DNA from: Notolepis coatsorum | Taxonomy: Eukaryota > Chordata > Actinopteri > Aulopiformes > Paralepididae | Assembly (NCBI GenBank): GCA_963971535.1 | Contig: OZ020590.1 | Span: forward strand, 152,066,034-152,130,033 | Reading direction: 5' to 3' | Length of the DNA: 64,000 nucleotides | Shown: piece by piece, positions 12,131 through 23,974 of the stretch | Layout of the letters: each line of letters starts with the position of its first letter | Position numbering within the stretch: position 1 is the first letter of the stretch | Notes under the pieces: model-generated | What the model was told of the DNA's origin: nothing | Seen by the model: the letters and a program-made list of their open reading frames with translations, nothing else | Database searches by the model: none | Translations under genes and position numbers: made by a program

Positions 12131-12488
12131 TCTATAGGAAGACCATCCATATGGTTTCATCCAGATTACAACCTACCTTGTCCTGCCTCCTAGTCAAACA
12201 CAGACCCCACTGAGGCGCCAGCTATTGTGTTTGTACTATTATTGGAGTTTTATTATACTGTAGAACATGACATTTTAAAACAGCCAGCCTATAAAAGTGA
12301 CTGATGTCATCCCAGTACCCCCCGCCCTCCCCCTCCTCCTCCTCCTCCCATCCCTTCTCGGTTCAGATCAATCATCTCTTTTGTCAAGAGAGATAGAACA
12401 TTTTCCTAAACTGCTCTACTGCCAGTAATTAGTGGTGTTTATGCCATGAGGGCAAATAAATGATGGTTACCGTGGCAACCTTCCTCAC

Positions 12489-12490
<2 letters not shown>
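12131..12490. other. Intron, nothing recognised
   Basis: Unique-looking, with a short (CCT)n run at about 12322-12345. Confidence 0.4.

Positions 12491-12551
<61 letters not shown>
12491..12551. repeat. (AAT)n microsatellite
   Basis: About 20 uninterrupted AAT triplets. Confidence 0.97.
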
Positions 12552-13355
12552 TAATCCTCCCGGTGCCTCCAACACCATGAAAGACATGCTAGATAATATG
12601 TACATACATGCTTGACCAAAGCGCTGATATTATAACTGGTCCACCGGCCGCCAGACTGTGGCTGCCCACTACTCCTATAGAGCTAGGATGGGTTTAAATG
12701 CAGAGGATGTTTGATTGATTGATTGATCCCTGTTATGTATGTAAAAATGTATTGTAATTATGATTCTAATCATGGTAGAATGCTGACGCGGCACAGGGGA
12801 ATGTGTCCGAGGTCCGTAGAGTTGTGTTGGGTTGCTCATGTGGAGTATTGTCTGGTCGGTGTGAGTTATGAGGTGGGCGGGGTGCGCTATACCAAGCTCC
12901 ATACAGCTGCAGTCTGGGGCCCACTCCTATGTCCACATACAGTAAGTCTATCCAATTATAAAGGGAGGAATTGTGTGTGTGTGAGAGAGAGAGAGAGAGA
13001 GCGAGGGAGAGAGAGGGAGAGATTGTATGTATGCGGTCATGCATGTGAAAGAGATTGATGGCCCTCTCATCCATTGGCCCGGGCCAGTTAATGCTGCATT
13101 CTGCTGTAATGAAGTAATGTGCCGCCTGGTCCCAGCGTCGTTTCCAATACCTACCGGTCCGGGCAGACGGGTCTGTAAAGTCAGGACTGTCGGTCGGGGG
13201 GCTTTGTTTGGCCAGCGTCCGCAGCGCAGCTATACATCCTGTCGTCTCTCTCTGTCTGACCACTTCATCTTGTTTAGTGCAGCTTCCCTCTAAAGCAGCG
13301 GGGATGCTCTGCACTGCTTCGGTGCCAGTCGGGTTCTTCCGGTTATATTGCGTAA
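12552..13355. other. Intron with a (GA)n tract
   Basis: A GA-rich run occurs at about 12981-13021. The 244-codon minus-strand open frame over 12766-13500 crosses this run and the left end of a transposon and is not considered a gene. Confidence 0.45.
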
Positions 13356-14029
13356 TAGGGCTGTCTCCGAAGCCTGTTTTTGGGATTCGAACTTCGTCAG
13401 GGTTTTTCGAACGGACGTTCGAATTTTTTTTTTTATAATAATAAAAAAAAATATATTCAAAAAAAAAGTTTTTTAACGTTTTTTTTACAAATATCCTCAA
13501 ACTAAATCCTCAATTTGAATAAAGTGATTAATCTGATTAAATTAGTATTTTTTTTTTTTTAAATCAACTTTCTTTAATGAATATAACTAATCAGTTTTAA
13601 TACTATAATATTAGTGTAGCCTAATAATTTAATTTTTTTTACTTAATTTTTTTTATTAACATTTATAGACAAACAACACTTATATACCTACAATACTTAC
13701 AAACAACACAGCATACCTACAATGACATCAACAACACAACAGTACATCCACTTGGGCCCCTTGAATTCGGCCGCGCTCAGCCTCCCAGACCTCCATGAGA
13801 GGGCCCCCCCCCCCCCCCCCCCTCCCGCCATCTACCCCCGTAGCCTAATCTGTATCTGCAACTGTGAAGAAAAACCCCATTGGTTTAAACAGAATGAATA
13901 GACACATACAAAACAAATTATAATAATAATAAAAAAAAAAGATTATTAGAAATGTAAAATTCGAATGTTGATTTAGAATTCGAATGCCAACGTAACGAAC
14001 GAAGGTCCGAACGTTTGGGCTCAGCCCTA
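13356..14029. mobile_element. Non-autonomous hAT element, 674 bp
   Basis: The ends are tagggctg and cagcccta, with subterminal inverted repeats gaacgttcgaat-like. The 8-bp flanks are ttgcgtaa (13348-13355) and ttgcgtca (14030-14037), one mismatch. A C-run lies at about 13806-13821. No transposase frame is present. Confidence 0.87.
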
Positions 14030-14357
14030 TTGCGTCACCGACGCAGGACAGCGGGTTGTTCGCCTCGCGGTGACGTGCGGCGCGGGGCTGGTTTGGTGAT
14101 TGTTGTGGTTCTCCAGTTTGAGAGGCAGCTTTTAATTAGCGTTTGGGGCCGCGGAGAGCACGCCGCTCTAAAGTATACGCTTTATAATTAGAAAGTAAAC
14201 ATGTACACTCACACACAAGCAATCCTCTCTGCTCTAGTGAGTAGATACCATAAATACACACATCCACTGTACTCTCACTTTCAAAAACTGCTAGTATGTA
14301 TGTGGCCTTTGTCTCTCTATCCAGTCTGACATCCATTCATCCATCCAACCATTCATC
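14030..14357. other. Intron with local duplication
   Basis: The segment near 14304 (ctctatccagtctgacatcc plus catc repeats) recurs in decayed form near 14557. cacaaaaggacaagag at 14515 likewise recurs near 14662. A degenerate tandem duplication of this part of the intron fits both. Confidence 0.45.
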
Positions 14358-14438
14358 CATCCATTGATTGATTGATTGATTGGAAATTGTATTAACAGAT
14401 TGCAGAATGGGTACAATACAGTACAGCTCAATACATGG
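14358..14438 (-). mobile_element. LINE 3' end (L2/Rex1-like), minus strand
   Basis: On the minus strand it reads ...gtattgagctgtactgtat, tgtacccattctgcaatctg, then a (TCAA)n tail, seen here as ttgattgattgattgatt. Six further copies of the same 3' end occur in the window. Confidence 0.7.
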
Positions 14439-15177
14439 GGAAACTGTCCATCCCTCCATCACTTCCCCCTCCATCTCTGAATATTAGCATCATGACACAG
14501 TATGCCCCCAATTCACAAAAGGACAAGAGAACAGAACCCATAAATTAGTTCCTTTGTCTCTATCCAGTCTGACATCTGTCTGTCCGTCCGTCCATTCATC
14601 CATCCAATCCTCCATCCATCCAATCCTCCATCCATCCACAGTGTGGCCCCGCCCCCCACTTCACAAAAGGACCAGAGGAGCACAGTCCCCAGCATGAGCT
14701 CATCCCATCAGCCACAGTATTACACTGGGGGTAAAACTCTCTACCTTCTAGCGAAGCCACGTCGGTGACAAACAGCTCCATTACACCACCACAGCTGGTT
14801 CACATCTCACAGATCTCCTGATTGGCTGAGCTACATTCCAAGGGGTGCCAAAATCTCCCGATAACGCGCCGCCACCGGTGACCCAAGCAGTTCCTTTATT
14901 CCTGAAGAAGCATCGCCCGCTCCACTCGTATCATTTTGATCGTATCAAATAACTCGTAACCTAGCAACACTGTTTGTCACGGGTACATTTTCCCATCCTA
15001 CACCAGCAAAACAACAAAAACAACATTTGTTATGAATAAAACTACATTTTAAGTTATAGGTTTGCCTCAGCTGAAAGCCACTGACAGACGGAACGTGAAT
15101 GGGACATATTTAAAATAGAATAGACTGACATCACACTATTATTACTATGTATCTATTATTATCGTTTCTGTCTGTTG
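14439..15177. other. Intron, nothing recognised
   Basis: Contains (CATC)n-rich short repeats at 14590-14640 and otherwise unique sequence. No gene is seen. Confidence 0.45.
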
Positions 15178-15930
15178 AGAAAAGGACTATTAGAATAGAC
15201 ACAGGGTTGAGAAGAGGACTATTCTAATAGACAGTGTTGAGAAGAGGACTATTCTAATAGACAGTGTTGAGAAGAGGACTATTCTAATAGACAGTGTTCA
15301 GAAGAGGACTATTCTAATAGACAGTGTTCAGAAGAGGACTATTAGAATAGACAGTGTTCAGAAGAGGACTATTCTAATAGACAGTGTTCAGAAGAGGACT
15401 ATTCTAATAGACAGTGTTCAGAAGAGGACTATTCTAATAGACAGTGTTCAGAAGAGGACTATTCTAAGAGACAGTGTTCAGAAGAGGACTATTCTAATAG
15501 ACAGTGTTCAGAAGAGGACTATTCTAATAGACAGTGTTCAGAAGAGGACTATTCTAAGAGACAGTGTTCAGAAGAGGACTATTCTAATAGACAGTGTTCA
15601 GAAGAGAACTATTCTAATAGACAGTGTTCAGAAGAGGACTATTCTAATAGACAGTGTTGAGAAGAGGACTATTCTAATAGACAGTGTTCAGAAGAGGACT
15701 ATTCTAATAGACCGTGTTCAGAAGAGGACTATTCTAATAGACAGTGTTGAGAAGAGGACTATTCTAATAGACAGTGTTCAGAAGAGGACTATTCTAATAG
15801 ACAGTGTTGAGAAGAGGACTATTCTAATAGACAGTGTTCAGAAGAGGACTATTCTAATAGACAGTGTTCAGAAGAGGACTATTCTAATAGACAGTGTTGA
15901 GAAGAGGACTATTCTAATAGACAGTGTTGA
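15178..15930. repeat. Minisatellite, 30-bp unit, 25 copies
   Basis: Unit gaagaggactattctaatag then acagtgttca. The c/g variant at the unit end (gttca or gttga) and rare aagag changes are scattered. Length is highly regular, with no unit-size change across the array. Confidence 0.97.
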
Positions 15931-16142
15931 GATGGCCAGAGCTGGTGATGATGTCATACCTTCCATCACATGATGCAGGAGGGATCTCTCCTCGTCTCCT
16001 CTCCAGCACAGGATGACGTACTGCCTAGAGTCATCCATCCTTTGTCAGAGAGAGACAAAAGACCAGCCAGCACACACGCACACATACACACACACACGGA
16101 CATTTTGCACACACAAGCATACTTATGTTCACAGCATGCACA

Positions 16143-16191
<49 letters not shown>

Positions 16192-16724
16192 TCTCTTTCA
16201 CCCCCTTCTCGCAATCCTCTCTCTCCGTCTCTCTCTCACACACACACACACACACACTTACAGACACAACAGCAGAGGCTGTGTTCATTGTCAGAGCACT
16301 AATATGTCACACAGTGTGAAAGTGTTTTCCTTTTGGTCGAAGATGCGATTGACCCCAAAGCCACACGGAGCACATTATTATTATATAACATCGAGTAATT
16401 TCAATAGAGTGTGGCCCGCTGTGACCCAGAGGCACGTTCAGCTCCTCTCTTCACGTACAACTTAATTCATGTCATTGTCGAGGACAGTAAAGCCTGTTTC
16501 TCTGGAACCACTGCTTCTCTCTTAACACCTTTTTAGCCCTGGAACAGAAAGTTCTTCACAACAGCAATGTCTGCATACTTTTCCTTTTTTCTCCCAGCCA
16601 GTGGGAATTGGAGCTCCAGCCCTGGCAGCGTCGGTGCCTTCTCTCAGAGCGCCACAAGAGCATCTGGACCTGGTTTTGTGTTATTATTTGCTAATTCTGA
16701 GCTCATTCTTGCAGTCAGCGTCGA
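15931..16724. other. Intron with (CT)n and (CA)n tracts
   Basis: (CT)n at 16145-16187 and (CA)n at 16237-16257. The remainder is unique. Low-complexity open frames on both strands here are not genes. Confidence 0.5.
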
Positions 16725-16898
16725 GTGTATTATATCATATGATTGATTCCGACCCTCTTTTTCTGGTGCAGTTCAGTGTTTATATCATATGATTCAGGGG
16801 AACATATACGCTCTCTTTCTGGTGCAGTTCTAAGTGTTTATATCATATGATTGAAAGGAACCTACCCTCTCTTTCTGGTGCAGTTCAGTGTTTATATC
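16725..16898. repeat. Minisatellite, 53-bp unit, divergent left flank (3 units)
   Basis: Units with ctctctttctggtgcagttc then agtgtttatatcatatgatt. This is the left part of one array, cut by the hAT insertion at 16899; the units here are more diverged than those to the right. Confidence 0.9.
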
Positions 16899-18237
16899 CA
16901 GTGATGCCGGTAACGCGTTACTAAGTAACGCGTTATTGTAATCTGATTACTTTCCCCCGAAAATAGTAATCTAACGCGTTAATCTTTAAAAGCCAGTAAT
17001 CTGATTGCAGTTACTTGTCCAAGTGGCTGTGCATTACTATTTCGTTACTATCTCATCATAAATTCATAATGCAGGCGGAATGCAGTATTTTATTTCGTTT
17101 TCGACAGTCAAAAATACATTTTGAGCTGTTTTTCTTATTATTATTATGGAGTGACGTGGTGTGGCAGTGAAAGGGTTACACAAGAATGTGTCCCCGCGGC
17201 GTGACTGGACTCTCTGTCTGTGAGTGACTCTGCTTTGGCCCAATCACATTCCCCATCCACAGTCTGCGAATCAGAGGCAGAGTAGGGCGGGTCTTCACAG
17301 CACGTCATGTGACATATGCGCCAATCGTGTGACAGCAGGGCTCCGTTGTTATGTTCGTCTGAGAATTCATTTACAAAACGCTTGTCTAAACGAAGTGAAA
17401 CCGCAAGAAGACTTTTGCGGTTTCTGTTCAGACTTCCACCCCAAAACGCTCGTTTAAACGTAGCCTCAGTCAAAATACTGTCTACCGCTAAAAACAGCAC
17501 ATCCAATTGCATTGAAAGCATCTGGAATCACAACACTAGCCGACGCTTCGACTATGAATTGAAAATGGGGGACCCTGATGTAAACAAGACAAACGTCTTT
17601 GGTCTGCATCCCCTTAACAATTGTGTGTATTGAGCCGTACTGTATATTGTACCCATTCTGCAATCTGTTAAATAAAGTTTTCATTCATTCATTCATTCAG
17701 GTACAGGAGGACTTTCCCTATTGATTAATGTATATTTGATGGTGGCAGAGCAAAAGCTCTTATTTGCCAGATTTACAGTTAATTTACATGTTAAAGAGAG
17801 ACTGATTGTATGTTTATAGAGAGACATTTATAAAAACAATTTAATAGTTACAGTTGATATAATTGAATAGTTCAGCCTGCATTTGTTAGATGTGAATAGA
17901 TACACTGGTTTTGTACAACCACTGGCTGGCTGCTCTAATGCTGTGAGCATCATAGACTGTTGCTTTACCATACTTGATGGTACAGAAGCTGAAGCACTAG
18001 TTTAACAATTTACGTTATGTGCAGAGAAACAAGTTAAAAACAATTTATGCACTTTCAATAAAGCGTTTAAAAAAAACTGTTGGGGGAACGACGACGACTT
18101 CGTAACCTAGTTACTTTCAAAGTAACTAAGTTACTCTGATAATCAAGTAATCAGTAAAGTAACTTGGATTACTTTTTAAAGGAGTAATCAGTAATCAGTA
18201 ATCGGATTACTTTTACAAGTAATCTGTGGCATCACTG
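16899..18237. mobile_element. Non-autonomous hAT element, copy 1 of the cagtgatgcc family (1339 bp)
   Basis: It starts cagtgatgccggtaacgcg and ends ctgtggcatcactg, with subterminal repeats of the gtaacgcgttac and agtaatctgattac kind. The 8-bp target duplication tttatatc is perfect (16891-16898 and 18238-18245). It is a near copy of 24779-25954 but carries a 145-bp LINE 3' end at 17555-17699. Internal open frames are not recognisable transposase. Confidence 0.93.
17555..17699 (+). mobile_element. LINE 3' end inserted in the hAT element
   Basis: It begins tgaattgaaaatgggggacc and ends with a (ATTC)n tail. The empty site is seen in the sister hAT copy, which reads cgactaggtacagg where this copy has cgacta plus LINE plus ggtacagg. 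No target duplication is visible. It is a 5'-truncated L2/Rex1-like LINE copy, containing gagccgtactgtat and attctgcaatctg. Confidence 0.85.
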
Positions 18238-18245
18238 TTTATATC

Positions 18246-18881
18246 TATGATTCAGGAGAACCTACCCTCTCTTTCTGGTGCAGTTCAGTGTTTATATCTA
18301 TGATTCAGGAGAACCTACCCTCTCTTTCTGGTGCAGTTCAGTGTTTATATCTATGATTCAGGAGAACCTACCCTCTCTTTCTGGTGCAGTTCAGTGTTTA
18401 TATCTATGATTCAGGGGAACCTACCCTCTCTTTCTGGTGCAGTTCAGTGTTTATATCTATGATTCAGGAGAACCTACCCTCTCTTTCTGGTGCAGTTCAG
18501 TGTTTATATCTATGATTCAGGAGAACCTACCCTCTCTTTCTGGTGCAGTTCAGTGTTTATATCTATGATTCAGGAGAACCTACCCTCTCTTTCTGGTGCA
18601 GTTCAGTGTTTATATCTATGATTCAGGAGAACCTACCCTCTCTTTCTGGTGCAGTTCAGTGTTTATATCTATGATTCAGGAGAACCTACCCTCTCTTTCT
18701 GGTGCAGTTCAGTGTTTATATCTATGATTCAGGAGAACCTACCCTCTCTTTCTGGTGTAGTTCAGTGTTTATATCTATGATTCAGGAGAACCTACCCTCT
18801 CTTTCTGGTGCAGTTCAGTGTTTATATTACATGATTCAGGGGAACCTACCCTCTCTTTCTGGTGCAGTTCAGTGTTTATAT
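18246..18881. repeat. Minisatellite, 53-bp unit, right part (about 12 units)
   Basis: Homogeneous units of tatgattcaggagaacctac, cctctctttctggtgcag and ttcagtgtttatatc. It continues the array at 16725-16898 and is cut again by a hAT element at 18882. Confidence 0.95.
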
Positions 18882-19215
18882 TAGGGATGTCCGATATTAT
18901 CGGCCGATAATTGGCATTAAAATGTAATATCGGTAATGATCGGTATCTGTTTTCAATATATATATATATATATATTTTTTTAACAATTATGTAACCTTTA
19001 TTTACCCAGGCAAGCAAGTAAGAACAAATTCTTATTTTATTTATTGTCAAAAGTATGCATAATGTTGTGTTAATTCCACGAGAGATATGTAATGTTAATT
19101 ACCTGAAATTATTCAGTGTTTTGGGGGGGGGAAACCCTGCATATATTGGTATCGGTTGATATCGGTATCAGAAATATCGGTATATCGGTAAAAAAGCCAA
19201 TATCGAACATATCTA
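18882..19215. mobile_element. Non-autonomous hAT element, 334 bp
   Basis: It starts tagggatgtccgatatta and ends tatcgaacatatcta, with a perfect 8-bp target duplication gtttatat (18874-18881 and 19216-19223). Internal (TA)n and tatcggtatcgg repeats are present. It sits inside the 53-bp minisatellite. Confidence 0.9.
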
Positions 19216-19223
19216 GTTTATAT

Positions 19224-19559
19224 CTCTGATTCAGGGGAACCTACCCTCTCTTTCTGGTGCAGTTGAAAGCCACCATCATGCATAGCCTTTGTGTGAATCA
19301 TGCCATTATTGGTTGGTCCATGGATCGTCTCTAAGGAGCCCACTAGAGCTTCTAAAAACCGAGCCAGTATGTCAGCCGTGACGCGCTCGTCTTTAGAGGG
19401 TGAAGGCAGGGCTATACAGTACTTGCAGTGGAAATGTACTTTCTGCTAAGTTTGCGTGAACAAAATTACATGAAAGTACGCGGTTGCGGAGAACATGAAG
19501 CTCTGCGTTAGCTTCGTTCACAGCCATGTGCGGCGCCTCGCTGGCTGAACATGTCGAAC
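19224..19559. other. Last 53-bp unit, then unassigned intron
   Basis: 19224-19262 is the last unit of the 53-bp minisatellite. From 19263 to 19559 nothing is recognised. Confidence 0.5.
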
Positions 19560-20640
19560 CACCAACGTTTGTTCGTCTGAAGTCGTGTCTGATGCGTCGC
19601 ATGACCGTCGTGTCTGACGCATCACATGACCGTTGTGTCTGACGCGTCACACATGACCGTCGTGTCTGACGAGTCACATGACCATGGTGTCTGACGCATC
19701 GCATGACCATCGTGTCTGACGCATCGCATGACCATCGTGTCTGACGCATCGCATGACCATCGTGTCTGACGCATCGCATGACCATCGTGTCTGACGTATC
19801 ACATGACCATCGCGTCTGACGAGTCACATGACCATCGTGTTTGACGTATCACATGACCATCGTGTCTGACGCGTCACATGACCGTCGTGTCTGACGCGTC
19901 GCATGACCATCGTGTCTGACGCGTCACATGACTGTCGTGTCTGACGCGTCACATGACCATCGTGTCTGACGCATCACATGACCATCGTGTCTGACGCGTC
20001 ACATGACTGTCGTGTCTGACGCGTCACATGACTGTCGTGTCTGACGCGTCACATGACCATCGTGTCTGACGCATCACATGACCGTCGTGTCTGACGCGTC
20101 ACATGACCGTCGTGTCTGACGCGTCACATGACCATCGTGTCTGACGCATCACATGACCATCGTGTCTGACGCGTCACATGACTGTCGTGTCTGACGCGTC
20201 ACATGACCATCGTGTCTGACGCGTCACATGACCGTCGTGTCTGACGCGTCACATGACCGTCGTGTCTGACGCGTCACATGACCATCGTGTCTGACGCATC
20301 ACATGACCATCGTGTCTGACGCGTCACATGACCATCGTGTCTGACGCGTCACATGACTGTCGTGTCTGACGCGTCACATGACTGTCGTGTCTGACGCGTC
20401 ACATGACCATCGTGTCTGACGCATCACATGACCGTCGTGTCTGACGCGTCACATGACCGTCGTGTCTGACGCGTCACATGACCATCGTGTCTGACGCATC
20501 ACATGACCATCGTGTCTGACGCGTCACATGACTGTCGTGTCTGACGCGTCACATGACCATCGTGTCTGACGCGTCGCATGACTGTCGTGTCTGACGCGTC
20601 ACATGACCATCGTGTCTGACGCGTCGCATGACTGTCGTGT
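19560..20640. repeat. CpG-rich minisatellite, 25-bp unit, about 43 copies
   Basis: Unit cgtgtctgacgcgtcacatg then accat, with gcg/gca and ccat/ccgt/ctgt variants in patterned blocks that suggest higher-order repeats. Most units contain the decamer gtcacatgac or its core tcacatga. Each unit has two to four CpGs. Open frames on the minus strand are repeat artefacts. Confidence 0.97.
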
Positions 20641-20789
20641 CGCCCCGCGAGGGCGAATAGTTCCTCCTCCTCCGGGGAGGCAAAATGCCGGCCTGTAACC
20701 CGAAAGGTCGCCGGTTCAGAACCCCACCGCTGACAGGAGGGTGTACTCCAGCTGTGAGCTGGTGACTGAAGGGTGGCTGGTGTTATATC
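20641..20789. mobile_element. Possible SINE head fragment
   Basis: The segment gtaacccgaaaggtcgccgg followed by ttcagaacccc resembles a tRNA-like B-box region of a V-SINE-type element, with no recognisable tail. It is cut off by the next transposon. Confidence 0.4.
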
Positions 20790-21120
20790 TAGGCCTGACA
20801 AAAAAATTTGTTTGGCTCCTGTTGGTTGTCAGTTAATGGGCCATGGGTAGGTAGGGAATTTATTTAATTTTTTATTTTATTTATTTATTTTCACGGCGAC
20901 TATGGATAGGGAATTTCTTTGTTTGTGAAATACTTGCTTTTTATATATTCTCATTATTGACATGGACTGCGCTTTTTGACTAAGATTTACCGGTAACTCA
21001 AACTTTATTGCAAAATTTTTTTAATAAATAAAGAAAATTACTCATAAAATAATTTGGGTCGCACCTAAATCGGCAGGGTCGATCGGCGACAGGAACCAAA
21101 CCATTTTTTTAGGCCCTACA
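20790..21120. mobile_element. Non-autonomous hAT-like element, 331 bp
   Basis: Subterminal inverted repeats: taggcctgacaaaaaaat and gtttggctcctgt on the left, aacaggaaccaaacc-like (gacaggaaccaaacca) and tttttttaggccctaca on the right. The 8-bp flanks are gttatatc and gttttatc, one mismatch. The exact ends are uncertain by one or two bases. Confidence 0.7.
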
Positions 21121-21874
21121 GTTTTATCACCATCAATTGCCTTCTTCTTCTTCTCCGTTTACACCAATCGTATATATCTTTTCTCTCACGGTTCACCGGC
21201 GAGGATGAGAAGCCGCTCGGTCGTAACGTAAACGTACATTTGTCTGCTGCTGCGGTCTACCTTCGCTGTGGAGAGACGCATGGTGTGGAGAGCAGCCTCC
21301 CCCTCCCCACTCCCCCTCCCCTGGGGGGCCGTCCAGCAGGCAAGCGCTTTGTTGCTACATGGGAACCTCTATCTAGACTGCTGAGCTGGCTGGCTGGAAG
21401 GGTTCACTGCGGGAGGACCGAGAGCAGAACGGAGACTACTAAACTGTAATATCCTCTCTCTCCACACAGCGGGACGAGCTTGGACATTCTGGGCTACAGC
21501 ACCATCCTATTTAACGGTCAAGTCAGGTGTTATAGTGGTGTGGGGGAGGGGCTAGTAATAATAATAGAACAAAGTGCAAAGTAATAGTGACAACAGTAGT
21601 ATTAGTGAACAGTAGTAGTGAGTGGCAGGATTCAGTCAGACAGTAGTGATAGTGTGATGATGGTACACATGGTCCAAACCCTAGTAACACACCGAGTCAC
21701 CTAGACAGCATAGACGGGTACTAGATTAGATTAAAATGTATTGTCATCATGCAGCACAAGTACAGTACAACATAGGTTTGGCATCCAACCAGAGTGCAAA
21801 TGTAACAGTAAAGTGCAATAGTAATGTACAGGTGATTAAACTGGGTATAAAATATATGAATTAGTACTACTGGG
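21121..21874. other. Intron with an older interspersed repeat
   Basis: 21720-21874 (agattagattaaaatgtatt... cagagtgcaaatgtaac) resembles a widespread fish repeat tail and resumes at 22862, because the hAT element 21875-22853 landed inside it. The rest is unassigned. Confidence 0.45.
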
Positions 21875-22853
21875 TAGGGCTGGGCCATATGACCAAAAAC
21901 GTTATCGCGATAAAATTATAAAATTATTTTCATATAATTCGATATCGATAATTATCGTCAATATAATGTATGTCAAGTTTAATTAACTTCTTATGCTGCT
22001 GCGAATGTCTCGAGTCGAGTTGATGTCGTCATCAGTCCGCGCACGTTAGCAGTTAGCCGACAAGCGGAATATCTCATGACAATGTAATAAATATGACACT
22101 AAAATACTCTCTTCCGCCACAATATATTGAAGCGACGTCCACTGTATACCACACACTACTATGAACGTGGCCTCAGAATTCACGCCGCACACATACTCTG
22201 CACGTAAATATATAAAACATCGCCGTGCAAGCTATTTATCCTAGCCAGCCTGTTGTTCCTAAGCGGTGTATTCCATGACAATGTGCTCAATATGACACTA
22301 AAATACTCTCTTCCGCCACAATATATTGAAACGATGTCCACTGTATACCACACACTACTATGAACGTCGCCTCAGAATTCACGCCGCACACATACTCTGC
22401 ACGTAAATATATAAAACATCGCCGTGCAAGCTAGTTATCCTAGCCAGCCTGTTGTTCCTAAGCGGTGTATTCCATGACAATGTGCTCAATATGACACTAA
22501 AATACTCTCTTCCGCCACAATATATTGAAACGACGTCCACTGTATACCACACACTACTATGAACGTGGCCTCAGAATTCCCGCCGCACACATACTCGGCA
22601 CGTAAATATATAAAACATCGCCGTGCAAGCTAATTAGCCTAGCAAGCCTTGTTGTTGAGTGAGTGCTACCTCTGGGTCTCCTTCCTGGTCTCCTTCGCTC
22701 TCGGCCATCTCCTTCACCGGTTGGTTGTTAGTGCGTGCTCATATCCAAGCTTGGAAAATCGATATATCGAAACTTTGCGACCACGTTTCATGTTTATTTC
22801 GAGAAAATAATTTATCGCGATAGTTATCGTTATCGTTTTATCGCCCAGCCCTA
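21875..22853. mobile_element. Non-autonomous hAT element with an internal triplication, 979 bp
   Basis: It starts tagggctgggccatatgacc and ends atcgcccagcccta, with a perfect 8-bp target duplication ctactggg (21867-21874 and 22854-22861). The interior holds three tandem copies of a roughly 185-bp unit (about 22055-22640) that includes tccgccacaatatattga and gtataccacacactactatg. Confidence 0.92.
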
Positions 22854-22861
22854 CTACTGGG

Positions 22862-23404
22862 TGTAGTGCTAATCAGATGTATGTACATGTAATACCAACA
22901 TGTACAGTGATACAGGTATAAATACAGTATGTGATAGTAGTCATACTGCCTGGCCAGCAGCATAACTAGTATGGGAGATATATATATAGTATCTACAGAT
23001 ATGTAAAAAGATTATGCGCAGGTATGTACAGACAAGTGGATAAATATATTTACAGTAAGAATAAATGTATACGGTAAATACAGCATCATTGTACATGCTA
23101 TCAGTTATATGCAGGTATATTCAGACACCTATCAAGGTTGAGTCCACTCCACTCTGGCGGTCAAAGAGCTGACATACAAATAAAAAAAGGTACATTAACA
23201 CATAAATGACAAAGCGCACGATTCGGGGTGTCTCTTTAGTACTGAACATGAGGGTATCGACGTGAATCCACATGTAGGTGGAACACACGTGTCTGCCCTT
23301 GCACGAAATTAAACACTGTTACGGTATTAATAGAGCCATCAATATCTTATGCCAAATGATTAGGGCCTATTACAAAAATAAATAAATAACTATTTATTAT
23401 CGAG
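22862..23404. other. Intron, nothing further recognised
   Basis: AT-rich; the left part continues the older repeat that was interrupted at 21874. Confidence 0.4.
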
Positions 23405-23512
23405 TCTTAACAAGTCTTGAATCCTCGTCTGCACCTTCCGAGTCCGAACGCAGTCAGTGCTCGAGTCCAAGTCGAGTCGCGAGTCCTGGACTCGAGTGCT
23501 ACAACAACACTG
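23405..23512. mobile_element. Right end of a hAT-like element
   Basis: A run of gagtc/gactc motifs (gagtccaagtcgagtcgcga and ctcgagtgctacaacaacac) ends in cactg at 23512. This matches a cagtgttgtagcactcg-type terminus. The opposite end was not found nearby, so this is a fragment or a solo end. Confidence 0.45.
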
Positions 23513-23970
23513 CTAAGATTACAGCGTGAATCGGATACGTAATATTTACTTTGTCTTTCCCACTGAGGTGTCGTGGGGGTCTCTCCATATCTTTCATGGA
23601 GTTCAGGAGGTAATGTGGGCCAGTGCGAAGCCCGTCGAGACCTATAACGTGATAATGGACCGTGCAAATAAACCTGACTTGATTTAGCAAACGGAGAAGT
23701 AGCCCCGTTTGACTCCCCAACGTATCCCACATGTTGTATAACAGACCTTGTTGTCTGTGGGCAGCGGAGGGAACAGAACATGGTCTGCATTAGCAGGACA
23801 CATTTATTGATGGTTTCCTGTTGTAGATGCCGGGTGCTAATCCATAAGTAGCCATGGAGAGAGGGCCCTGTCAACTGTGGGTTATCCTGGGAGAGAGAGA
23901 GATGGGAGGGGGGGGGGGGGGGGCAGCCAGCCAGCCAGCCAGCCAGCCTGCCTCTTCCAAGTCATCTCAT
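23513..23970. other. Intron, nothing recognised
   Basis: Contains a G18 run at about 23908-23924 and (CAGC)6 at 23926-23950. The 155-codon minus-strand open frame over 23407-23874 runs into the transposon end and has no family resemblance. Confidence 0.45.
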
Positions 23971-23974
23971 CCCC

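Noticed and set aside
12766..13500. Minus-strand open frame of 244 codons
   Set aside because: It crosses a GA tract and the end of a hAT element, has mixed low-complexity content and resembles no family.
17144..17521. Open frames of about 86-125 codons shared by the two hAT copies (also 25048-25308)
   Set aside because: They are similar only because the elements are copies. The translations show no transposase motifs and the frames differ in length and start.
23407..23874. Minus-strand open frame of 155 codons
   Set aside because: It includes a hAT-like terminus with repeated gagtc motifs and has no recognisable domain.
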